DNA of 39,623 bases from Actinomycetota bacterium (GTDB taxonomy: Bacteria > Actinomycetota > Acidimicrobiia > Acidimicrobiales > Ilumatobacteraceae): NCBI GenBank assembly GCA_017853375.1, contig JAFMJP010000004.1, positions 1 to 39,623 of the forward strand, given 5' to 3'. Positions 31,551-39,623 of the stretch are shown here, piece by piece. Made by a program: the position numbers and the translations under genes. Within the stretch, counting starts at the first letter, position 1; the number at the start of each line of letters is the position of its first letter. A model generated the notes under the pieces. It had not been told where the DNA came from. It saw only the letters and a list, made by a program, of their open reading frames with translations, and searched no databases.

Positions 31551-32546
31551 GTGACCGTGCCACAGTCCAACATCGTGTCGCCGACCAACCCGGCGTTCTG
31601 GCGCGATCGTCGAGTCGTGGTCACCGGTGGCGCCGGCTTTCTCGGCAGCCACGTGGTGCGTCGACTCCACGAGTCAGGCGCAACGGTGGTGGTGCCTCGC
31701 CACGCCGAGCACGACCTCACTCGGCCCGGCGTTGCAGAAGCACTGTTTGCAGAACACCGCCCCAGCCACGTCATCCACCTCGCTGCTCGCGTCGGAGGCA
31801 TCGGCTACAACCAAGTCGAGCCGGCGCCACTGTTCCTCGACAACCTGCAGATGGGTGTGAACGTGATCGAAGCAGCGCGATCCGTCGGTGTGGAGAAAAC
31901 CGTGGTGCTGGGCACCGTGTGCAGCTATCCCAAGTTCACGCCCGTACCGTTTCGCGAAGAGTCCATTTGGGATGGCTATCCCGAAGAAACCAATGCTCCC
32001 TACGGCATCGCGAAGAAGGCCCTGCTCGTGCTTGCACAGGTGAATCGCCGGCAATACGGACAGCGATTCGCGTTCGTCATCCCCACCAACCTGTACGGTC
32101 CGGGCGACAAGTTCCACGAGTCGATCTCGCACGTGATTCCCGCACTCATCAAGAAGTGTGTCGATGCACGAGATCGCGGCCTCGACAAGGTGCACGTATG
32201 GGGCACCGGTTCGGCGAGCCGCGACTACCTCTACGTTGGTGACGCAGCGGACGCCATCGTGCTGGCCGCCGAACTTCACGACGCCACCGAGCCGCTGAAC
32301 CTCGGCAACAACCGCGAGATCACCATTCGTGAAACCGCCGAGACGATTGCCCGAGTGGTCGGCTTCACCGGAGACTTGGTATGGGATTCCACCAAGCCCG
32401 ACGGCCAACCACGACGACGCGTCGATGCGTCCCGCGCCGAAGCAGCGCTTGGCTGGCACGCCCACACGTCCTTCGAACAAGGATTACGCGAGACGGTGGA
32501 GTGGTATCTCGCACATCGTGCCGTCGCCGAGGCCGAACCCCGTTGA
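31551..32546 (+). CDS. fcl: GDP-L-fucose synthase (or close GDP-4-keto-6-deoxymannose epimerase/reductase)
   Basis: VVVTGGAGFLGSHVVRRL, HLAARVGGIGYNQVEPAPLFLDNLQMGVNVIEAA, LGTVCSYPKFTPVPFREESIWDGYPEETNAPYGIAKKALLV. GTG start. Confidence 0.88.
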   Translation: MTVPQSNIVSPTNPAFWRDRRVVVTGGAGFLGSHVVRRLHESGATVVVPRHAEHDLTRPGVAEALFAEHRPSHVIHLAARVGGIGYNQVEPAPLFLDNLQMGVNVIEAARSVGVEKTVVLGTVCSYPKFTPVPFREESIWDGYPEETNAPYGIAKKALLVLAQVNRRQYGQRFAFVIPTNLYGPGDKFHESISHVIPALIKKCVDARDRGLDKVHVWGTGSASRDYLYVGDAADAIVLAAELHDATEPLNLGNNREITIRETAETIARVVGFTGDLVWDSTKPDGQPRRRVDASRAEAALGWHAHTSFEQGLRETVEWYLAHRAVAEAEPR

Positions 32547-33301
32547 ACTTTCCACCGCCACAACTGCCTCCGCCACTTCCTCCCGAGCCACGCCGCGAGG
32601 TGCGGGTGCCCTTCGAGTTTCGTCGCCCCAACCGCAGGTTCACGTCGACTCCACCGTTCGTGGTGAGCAATTCGCTGATCGCCATCAACGTGGGACTCTT
32701 CATCTGGATGACGCTCGGTGCGGTTGGCTCGGACATCTTCGGCACAACCTCCACCGATCGAACGATGGATTTCGTCATCTCACGGATTTTTCTCGAACAA
32801 GGTGAGTGGTACCGCTTGGTTTCGTGTGGATTCGTGCACTTTGGTGTCATCCACGTCGGCTTCAACATGTTGTTGTTGTACCAACTCGGACGATTGATCG
32901 AACCAGTCATCGGCTCGCTCCGTTTTGGGTTGTTGTACTTTGCCGCATTGTTCGGTGGGTCGCTCGGCGCACTTCTGCTCTCCCCCGACGCCGCAACGGG
33001 TGGCGCATCGGGCGCGGTGTTCGGACTGATGGCTGCCAGCGTGGTCGGTGTCGGACAGCGTGGAGTCAATCCGCTGCGCACGGGCCTGGGTGTTACGTTC
33101 GCCATCAACGTGTTGTTCACGCTCGCCGTGCCCGGAGTGTCGGTGGGTGGACACTTCGGCGGCGCGGCAATTGGTGCAGCCGTCGGCGCATTGTCGTTGG
33201 CGCCGCGTTCGTGGCGTGTTCCCGGTTGGGCCAGTGTCGCCGTACCGATCGCGGCAAGTGTCGCGTGCGTCGCAGTAGCAGTCGTGTTCGTGGTGGGATG
33301 A
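32543..33301 (+). CDS. Rhomboid family intramembrane serine protease
   Basis: FVHFGVIHVGFNMLLLYQLG, catalytic GASGAVFGLM, catalytic His in GGHFGGAAIGA. TTG start overlaps fcl stop (TTGA). Confidence 0.9.
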   Translation: MNFPPPQLPPPLPPEPRREVRVPFEFRRPNRRFTSTPPFVVSNSLIAINVGLFIWMTLGAVGSDIFGTTSTDRTMDFVISRIFLEQGEWYRLVSCGFVHFGVIHVGFNMLLLYQLGRLIEPVIGSLRFGLLYFAALFGGSLGALLLSPDAATGGASGAVFGLMAASVVGVGQRGVNPLRTGLGVTFAINVLFTLAVPGVSVGGHFGGAAIGAAVGALSLAPRSWRVPGWASVAVPIAASVACVAVAVVFVVG

Positions 33302-33582
33302 TGTCTACGCAGACCAGTACCACCACCGAAACGCTGCTGGATCGCACACCACAAACCGGTGAACCGGAGTGCGCGCACATCGTCAAGACCGATGGCGACG
33401 AGTCGGCCGCAGCGAAGGTGTTGCAAGCACGCATCGATGGCACACCGCTCGAGGCCCTCTGTGGTCACCGATGGGTTCCGTCGCGTGACCCCAAACAGTT
33501 GCCACTGTGCGCCAAGTGCAAGGACATCTACGAGACCTACCGCATGTTCAACGACGGACTGAACGAAACCCCGAGCGAGTAA
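33301..33582 (+). CDS. DUF3039 family zinc-ribbon-like protein
   Basis: CAHIVK...EALCGHRWVPSRDPKQLPLCAKCKDIYETYR. Confidence 0.85.
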   Translation: MSTQTSTTTETLLDRTPQTGEPECAHIVKTDGDESAAAKVLQARIDGTPLEALCGHRWVPSRDPKQLPLCAKCKDIYETYRMFNDGLNETPSE

Positions 33583-33609
33583 TCGCGAAGATTGGTGGCG
33601 CCCGGCGGA

Positions 33610-36600
33610 CTAGCGAAAGTCGCGGGCCGCCATACGAATCGGCACACGCAGTTCGGTGAACTGCTCCCCGATCACGTTCACCACACCGTCGGCGTATTGC
33701 ACGCGTCCGCGCACCAGCAAGGCACTCGCCCGACGCAATACCTCGGCATGGCGAACCCAACACCCACGCGAACACAACACGTTGATGAGTCCGGTTTCAT
33801 CCTCGAGGCTGAAGAAGGTGGTTCCTTTGGCGGTCATGGGACGTTGACGATGCGTCACCACGCCGGCCACCAATATTCGTGCTTCTGGTTGACGTGCCAC
33901 CAACTCATCGAGTTCGGTAGCGGTGACCACGCCCAGTTCACGCAGCGAATCACGGAGAAACACCGTCGGATGTCCGTCGGGCGAAACACCCGTCGCCCAC
34001 AAATCCGCAACTGCTTCCTCGACCGGCTCCATGCCGGGCAGGTGCGGGGTGGACAACGTGGCGGTCCCCACGAGGCGATCCGCCGACGACTCCGCGAGTG
34101 CGCCGGCATTCCACAACGCCGTTCGTCGCGACACATCGAATGCTTCACCGAACACGCCGGCAGTGGCAAGTGCCTCGAGTTGCTTCACCGAGAGGCCGGG
34201 CACGCGACGCACGAGATCCTCCGTGTCGGCGAACGGCCGTGCCGCCTCGATACGGGCGGCGAGCTCGGCTCCGATACCGCGCACCGAACCGATGCCGAGG
34301 CGGACGGCGAGCCCACCCGTGGAGCGTGAGTCGGTTTCCAACCATGCACCCGCGCGCGATGCATTGATGTCGGGGGTGCGCACCACCACCCCGTGTCGAC
34401 GTGCATCCTGCACCAACGTGTGGGGAGACCAAAACCCCATCGGCTGCGAATTGAGCAACGCCGCACAAAATATCGCCGGCTCGTGCAGTTTGATCCACGC
34501 CGAGGAGTACACGAGATAGGCAAAGCTCACCGAGTGACTCTCCGGAAAGCCGTAGTTGGCGAATGCCGACATCTTGTCGTAGATCTCGTCGGCAATTGCA
34601 CCGACGATGCCGCGTTGCGCCATTCCTTCGTACAAACGGTCGCGCAGACGGGCCATGCGTGCACGCGAACGTTTCGACCCCATTGCTTGACGCAACTCGT
34701 CGGCCTGCGTGGGGGTGAAACCCGCGACATCGATCGCCATTTGCATCAGTTGTTCCTGGAACAACGGAACACCCAGCGTTTTTCCGAGACTGTTCTCCAG
34801 CAACGGGTGCAGGTACGTCACCGGCTCGAGTCCGTTGCGACGACGAATGTACGGATGCACCGAACCACCCTGAATCGGTCCCGGGCGAATGAGCGCAACC
34901 TCCACCACGAGGTCATAGAAACGTCGTGGCTTCAGTCGCGGCAACGTGGACATTTGCGCGCGGGATTCCACCTGAAACACTCCGACGCTGTCGGCCCGAC
35001 ACAACATGGCATACACGTCGTCTTCTTGCGGGATTTCCGCGAGGTCGATTCGTTTGCCGCGAAACTCCGCGATGTAGTCGGTGGCACGGTGCAACGCCGA
35101 CAACATGCCGAGCCCGAGGAGGTCGAACTTCACGAGATTGATTGCGGCACAGTCGTCCTTGTCCCACTGCAACACGCTGCGCCCCGGCATGGTGGCCCAC
35201 TCCACCGGGCACACCTCGCTGACGGGACGATCGCAAATCACCATGCCACCGGAGTGGATACCCAAATGCCGCGGAGCATCCTGCACGCGCCCGGCCAACT
35301 CCACCACCAGGTCGGGAACGGTGACCTCACGCTGGCCCTTGATGGAACTCCACGAATCGAACCGACGACTGAACGCATCTTGTTCGGCCCCCGAGTAGCC
35401 GAGCGCCCGCGCCATGTCACGCACGGCAGAACGAGCACGATACGTAATCACATTCGCCACCTGTGCCGCATGCAGTCGCCCGTAGCGCTCGTACACGTAC
35501 TGAATGACCTCCTCGCGTCGATCGCTTTCGATGTCGAGATCGATGTCGGGTGGACCATCACGCTCGGTGGACAAGAAACGCTCGAACAACAAGCCGAGCG
35601 ACACCGCATCGGCCTTGGTGATGCCGAGCGAAAAACACACCGCGCTGTTGGCTGCGCTTCCGCGACCCTGGCACAAAATGTCGCTACGTTCGCAAAACTG
35701 CACGATGTCCCACACCACGAGGAAATAGCCGGCGAATCCCAACCGTTCGATCACCGACAACTCATGATCGATGGTGCGCCATGCGCGCGAACGCAACGAC
35801 AGGTCTTCATGCACACCCAACGGGCGCTCGCCGTAGCGACGCCTGCCTCCCGCTTCGGCAAGTTGTCGGAGAAACTGGATTTCATTCAGCCCACCAGGAC
35901 ACGGATACGGCGGCAACTTCGGTGCGATGAGCGACAGATCGAACGCTGCGTGCCGTGCAACCTCGGCAGCACGAGCGACCACACCCGGGTATCGCGCAAA
36001 GCGCCGTACTTGTTCCGTCGCGCTACGCAAACATGCGGTGGCAGCCGGTGGAAGCTGCGGATCGAGATCGTCCAAACTGCGACCATGACGCACTGCGGCA
36101 AGTGCGCACGCCACCACGTGGTCGCCCGGCACGGCATAGGACACGTCGTTGGTGGCCACCGACTCCACCCCGCACACTGCGGCAACGTCGACCAGCGCAT
36201 CGTTGCGCCACACATCCAATGGGTCGCCGTGATCCCACACCTCCACCAATACGCGATCACGACCGAATGCGTCGATCAACGACTCGAGTGATCGCCGTGC
36301 AGCGCGCGGCCCATCGGCGTGCAACGCACGCGTCAGCGGACCTTCGATGGTGCCGGTGAGCACGAAGCAACGATCACCCACACGCTCGGCCAGGGACGCG
36401 ACATCGAACACCGGTTTCGACTTTGCGCCACGCATTTGCCCATCGGTGAGCGCCTGCGACAATGCCACGTATCCCGCCGGACCGTCAGCGATGAGCACCA
36501 GGTCGCCATGCGGCCGAGCGGCCGTGTCACACGCACCATTGCGGTCGTTTGCATCCGCACGACCGCACGACACCTCGGCGCCGAACACGGTGCGCACCCC

Positions 36601-36783
36601 CACTTCGCGTGCAGCTTGGGCGAATCGCACCACGCCGTACAGACCGTGACGGTCCGTGAGTGCCAGCGCACTCAACCCAAGTTCGTGTGCCACCTCGACG
36701 AGACGTTCGGGCGACGACGCTCCATGCAGGAACGAAAACTGCGAACGACAGTGCAATTCGGCGTATTCACCGCGCAACGACAC
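33610..36783 (-). CDS. dnaE2: Error-prone DNA polymerase III alpha DnaE2 (ImuC)
   Basis: PHP domain start YAELHCRSQFSFLHGASSPERLVEVAHELGLSALALTDRHGLYG; palm CQGRGSAANSAVCFSLGIT and PPDIDLDIESDRREEVIQYVYERYG; adjacent imuB/imuA'. GTG start. Confidence 0.96.
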   Translation of the reverse strand: MSLRGEYAELHCRSQFSFLHGASSPERLVEVAHELGLSALALTDRHGLYGVVRFAQAAREVGVRTVFGAEVSCGRADANDRNGACDTAARPHGDLVLIADGPAGYVALSQALTDGQMRGAKSKPVFDVASLAERVGDRCFVLTGTIEGPLTRALHADGPRAARRSLESLIDAFGRDRVLVEVWDHGDPLDVWRNDALVDVAAVCGVESVATNDVSYAVPGDHVVACALAAVRHGRSLDDLDPQLPPAATACLRSATEQVRRFARYPGVVARAAEVARHAAFDLSLIAPKLPPYPCPGGLNEIQFLRQLAEAGGRRRYGERPLGVHEDLSLRSRAWRTIDHELSVIERLGFAGYFLVVWDIVQFCERSDILCQGRGSAANSAVCFSLGITKADAVSLGLLFERFLSTERDGPPDIDLDIESDRREEVIQYVYERYGRLHAAQVANVITYRARSAVRDMARALGYSGAEQDAFSRRFDSWSSIKGQREVTVPDLVVELAGRVQDAPRHLGIHSGGMVICDRPVSEVCPVEWATMPGRSVLQWDKDDCAAINLVKFDLLGLGMLSALHRATDYIAEFRGKRIDLAEIPQEDDVYAMLCRADSVGVFQVESRAQMSTLPRLKPRRFYDLVVEVALIRPGPIQGGSVHPYIRRRNGLEPVTYLHPLLENSLGKTLGVPLFQEQLMQMAIDVAGFTPTQADELRQAMGSKRSRARMARLRDRLYEGMAQRGIVGAIADEIYDKMSAFANYGFPESHSVSFAYLVYSSAWIKLHEPAIFCAALLNSQPMGFWSPHTLVQDARRHGVVVRTPDINASRAGAWLETDSRSTGGLAVRLGIGSVRGIGAELAARIEAARPFADTEDLVRRVPGLSVKQLEALATAGVFGEAFDVSRRTALWNAGALAESSADRLVGTATLSTPHLPGMEPVEEAVADLWATGVSPDGHPTVFLRDSLRELGVVTATELDELVARQPEARILVAGVVTHRQRPMTAKGTTFFSLEDETGLINVLCSRGCWVRHAEVLRRASALLVRGRVQYADGVVNVIGEQFTELRVPIRMAARDFR

Positions 36784-37347
36784 TCACTCACGATAGCGAA
36801 CATATGTTCGTAGGGCGATGGTGAGGCCGCCGCGCAGTCCCGGATCGGCAACGGCATACGCCTCCTCGGGAGTAAACCAGCGTGCATGCGGGCTTTCGCC
36901 CTCGCCAGGCTGCGGATCTTCGTCACCGGCCAGCAACATGTACCGCACGTCGAAGTGCCGGTGTCCCCGCGGACCTGGATGCACATCCAGATGGATGAGG
37001 AGCGGACCATCGGGCGGATGGGTCACGGACATTCCCAACTCTTCCTCCGATTCGCGCACTGCAGCGTGGGCAGGATGCTCACCGTCATTGATGTGTCCGC
37101 CTGGCTGCAACCACAGCCCGAGGCGCTTGTGCAAGTGCAACACCACACCACGTCGACCCACCACCAGCGCCGATGCGGTGACATGACGTACGTCTGCATG
37201 TTCGTCGAACGGCGCGTCGAGCCCTGGCACCACCGTCAAGAACTCATCGATGGACTCTCGTTCACGTTCGTCGACCGGTGTCGCAGCGGCAAAGTGTGCA
37301 CGCAGCGCACCGAGCACTTCGGCGTCATGCGGCGAAGTAGCGGGCAT
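36784..37347 (-). CDS. NUDIX hydrolase
   Basis: Nudix box GHINDGEHPAHAAVRESEEELGM fits Gx5Ex7REUxEExGU except Ser at the first U. Stop codon directly abuts dnaE2 GTG. Confidence 0.92.
   Translation of the reverse strand: MPATSPHDAEVLGALRAHFAAATPVDERERESIDEFLTVVPGLDAPFDEHADVRHVTASALVVGRRGVVLHLHKRLGLWLQPGGHINDGEHPAHAAVRESEEELGMSVTHPPDGPLLIHLDVHPGPRGHRHFDVRYMLLAGDEDPQPGEGESPHARWFTPEEAYAVADPGLRGGLTIALRTYVRYRE
36790..36810 (-). promoter_or_regulatory. LexA/SOS box CGAACATATGTTCG (36797-36810) abutting -10 TATCGT (36790-36795) of dnaE2
   Basis: Perfect 14-bp palindrome containing GAAC-N4-GTTC, the actinobacterial LexA core; minus strand reads CGAACATATGTTCG-C-TATCGT-GAGTGA-GTG(dnaE2). Confidence 0.9.
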
Positions 37348-37399
37348 CGCACCCACGGTAGTGCTCGCACTCCCTACCGGTATCGGTGGCACTCGCGTC

Positions 37400-38956
37400 T
37401 CACGCGTACCATGCCGCAAGTCGCCACACACGTCGTTCGAGCACGGCAATCATCGCGCGTGTCTGCTCGGCGCCGCCTTCACGCAACAACAGTTGCAAGC
37501 GCACGGCGCGACGCGCACGGCGCGCATCCCACCAGCACTCCTCGATCGGCCACGGACCCGCCCATGCCAACACGTCGTAGGTGCTCGTGCGCATTCGCAC
37601 GACGGTCGGTTCGTCGCTCATCACATGACGCGAGGTAACGCGCACGGGTTGTCCGTCGGCGCCACACACGGCAATTTCCCACCCGGTGTCGTGAGCGTCC
37701 GACACGGCATCAAACACCAACGACGGCGCAGGCGACGGCAACGAGCCGCGCCACACCACCGGCATGGTCGTCTCGCGTGCGATGCGACGTTCGAGATCCA
37801 CCGCATCGCTCCGCACGAACTCGAACCACCGCGCCGGATCGCGGCCACCGCGCCACGTTGGAATGGTGACTGATTCCGCCCCGTGCATGTCGGCCACACG
37901 GCGAATTGCGCGTTGTGCGTGGCGATCGCCGTCACGCTCCCCGCCCCACAGCGCGGCTTGACGCCCGACATTGGCCACCACCTGCTCGGGCGACAATCGC
38001 ACACCCACCACTCCACTGGTGGGTGCATCGTGTTGGATCCAGGCATCGAGTTGCCAGCGGACACTTTCGACGATTGCACTCGCGCTCCAACCATCGGCGC
38101 GATACCACATGCGTTCGCTGCGCTCGCCGTGGTCGGACTCGATCAACACATGCAGTCGTACTACGGCCAAACCGTGCGCCACCACATGCTCCACCACACT
38201 GGTGGCAAGTTCATCGACCATCACCAACACCGCGTCGCGCGATTCAACCGGCGCATCGAACTGTCGTGCACACACCCGATCGGGTGGTGGCGCAACCGTC
38301 AGCGGCGGATGGCGGTCCATGCCGTGTGCCAACCGAAACAGATCTCGACCAAACGCACCGAGTCGAGCAATGAGGTCGGGCTCGCTCAGCGTTGCCACGT
38401 CACCAAACCGATACAACCCGAGACGTTGCAGAAGCGACACCACCTCGCGATACGACGCAACATCGTCGGCACCCGGAACCCCCGCCCCCACGGCACCGAC
38501 GACCTCCACGCACTCCACCAAGGCCTGCACCGGCGTATCGGCCAGAACGTTGCGTGACGCACCGGGAGCAACGACGTACGGAGTACCCGTATGCAAGGAA
38601 TGTCGTGCAGCGATTGCAGCAGCAAGGCGGCCATCAGCGATACCGACGCCGTAGAGCGGCCGCGCTGCGCCCGTACCTTGTGCTGCATCCAGGCTGCCAT
38701 GCATCGTGCCGAGCTGCTGCTCGATTGCTGCTCGCACCAACGACGCCAACGCATCGTCGCCGCCGACGTAACGCGACGGGCCTCGCGTGGCAAACACGAT
38801 GATGCCCGGCGCAGTGACTTCCACCAACGGCACGTGGGCCGTCACCGCACGAACGATGGGCTCGAATGCGCTACGCGCGCTACGACCAATCGCGTCGGCA
38901 TACGACGACCAGTGCGGAAACTGGACGACTACGACGCGTGTTGGTTGGTCACGCAT
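37400..38956 (-). CDS. imuB: ImuB, catalytically degenerate Y-family polymerase homolog
   Basis: Mutasome gene order; Y-family-like RVVVVQFPHWSSYADAI lacking acidic catalytic residues; QAALWGGERDGDRHAQRAIRRVADMHGAESV resembles ImuB clamp-binding region. Confidence 0.9.
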   Translation of the reverse strand: MRDQPTRVVVVQFPHWSSYADAIGRSARSAFEPIVRAVTAHVPLVEVTAPGIIVFATRGPSRYVGGDDALASLVRAAIEQQLGTMHGSLDAAQGTGAARPLYGVGIADGRLAAAIAARHSLHTGTPYVVAPGASRNVLADTPVQALVECVEVVGAVGAGVPGADDVASYREVVSLLQRLGLYRFGDVATLSEPDLIARLGAFGRDLFRLAHGMDRHPPLTVAPPPDRVCARQFDAPVESRDAVLVMVDELATSVVEHVVAHGLAVVRLHVLIESDHGERSERMWYRADGWSASAIVESVRWQLDAWIQHDAPTSGVVGVRLSPEQVVANVGRQAALWGGERDGDRHAQRAIRRVADMHGAESVTIPTWRGGRDPARWFEFVRSDAVDLERRIARETTMPVVWRGSLPSPAPSLVFDAVSDAHDTGWEIAVCGADGQPVRVTSRHVMSDEPTVVRMRTSTYDVLAWAGPWPIEECWWDARRARRAVRLQLLLREGGAEQTRAMIAVLERRVWRLAAWYA

Positions 38957-39582
38957 GACAAATCGAGCGTTGCCTCGCGCGGCACCGGACACCGTCGACC
39001 ACCCACACGCACATGCACGAGTCGCTGCGTGATGTGCGAGCCGCCGCGCTCGATACCCGACCACGAGACGGTGTCGGCATGCACGTCGAGATCGGCAGCG
39101 AAGACACGCGACGCGGTACGGCTCGCAGGAGACGACAACGCGCCGGGAACGTTCACCACCAACAACACCGACTGACGCGCGACGATGCGCGACTGCAACC
39201 GGCGAGCGTCGTGCTCGGTGAGCGACGCAGGCGGAGCAACGATGAGCACGTCAAAGCCTTCGACGAGTGCCGCCACCGTGGTCACCCACTCACGACTCGC
39301 CATCGGAGGTTGCGCGAGCACGAGACGCTCGATCGCCACACCTGCTTCGACTGCTGCACCCACACCAAGGTGCGGTACGCCGACCACCGCCAACCACGAT
39401 CCGGCCCGAGTGGTTGCCGCCGAGACGGCGAGTGCCACGCTCAGCGCAGCGTCGCCGGTGCAGGCCACCGTGCGACCACGCACCACTCCACCGTCGGCAA
39501 ACAACGGCAACAGCGACGGAGCAACAGGCAATGGGGCACGCGCAGTTGGCACGCCGAGACGAGAACGCAGGTCAGTAGCCAC
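38929..39582 (-). CDS. imuA': ImuA'-like RecA-related mutasome protein
   Basis: Upstream of and 28 bp overlapping imuB; VATDLRSRLGVPTARAPLPVAPSLLPLFADGGVVRGRTVACTGDAALSVALAVSAATTRAGSWLAVVG. GTG start set by the LexA/-10 geometry. Confidence 0.85.
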   Translation of the reverse strand: MATDLRSRLGVPTARAPLPVAPSLLPLFADGGVVRGRTVACTGDAALSVALAVSAATTRAGSWLAVVGVPHLGVGAAVEAGVAIERLVLAQPPMASREWVTTVAALVEGFDVLIVAPPASLTEHDARRLQSRIVARQSVLLVVNVPGALSSPASRTASRVFAADLDVHADTVSWSGIERGGSHITQRLVHVRVGGRRCPVPREATLDLSCVTNQHAS

Positions 39583-39588
39583 CCCCAC

Positions 39589-39609
39589 ACCATAGCGAAC
39601 AGGTGTTCG
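39589..39609 (-). promoter_or_regulatory. LexA/SOS box (39596-39609) abutting -10 TATGGT (39589-39594) of imuA'
   Basis: + strand CGAACAGGTGTTCG contains GAAC-N4-GTTC; minus strand reads CGAACACCTGTTCG-C-TATGGT-GTGGGG-GTG(imuA'). Confidence 0.9.
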
Positions 39610-39623
39610 CCCCACTACGGTGA

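Noticed and set aside
34393-36291. 632-aa + strand ORF
   Set aside because: Antisense to well-supported dnaE2; low-information composition, no domain.

Overview
This is a gene-dense, high-GC actinobacterial chromosomal segment. From gene content and order it is probably Acidimicrobiia/Ilumatobacter-like, which is an inference. It holds about 33 protein-coding genes; I found no rRNA, tRNA, CRISPR array or mobile element. Main blocks: (1) a minus-strand housekeeping operon comF-secA-prfB-ftsE-ftsX-enoyl-CoA hydratase-truncated hemoglobin, the last running off the left edge; (2) ahcY/Trm112/phosphomannomutase/GT-C-like/CPBP/DUF3499, with ftsH divergent; (3) a large GT2 / DUF5719 / thioredoxin-like operon; (4) a GDP-mannose to GDP-L-fucose and exopolysaccharide cluster (flippase, gmd, nucleotidyltransferase, three GT4 enzymes, fcl) wrapped around F420 genes fbiA/cofE; (5) rhomboid and DUF3039; (6) a complete SOS mutasome imuA'-imuB-NUDIX-dnaE2. 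The strongest unexplained signals are: two LexA/SOS promoters with identical geometry (LexA box, 1 nt, TATNGT, 6 nt, GTG) in front of imuA' and dnaE2, the second embedded in the NUDIX gene that sits inside the mutasome operon; a switch-like ahcY 5' leader in which a perfect 9-bp helix can occlude the ribosome-binding region against an alternative upstream helix; and palindromic operator candidates in two divergent intergenic regions.
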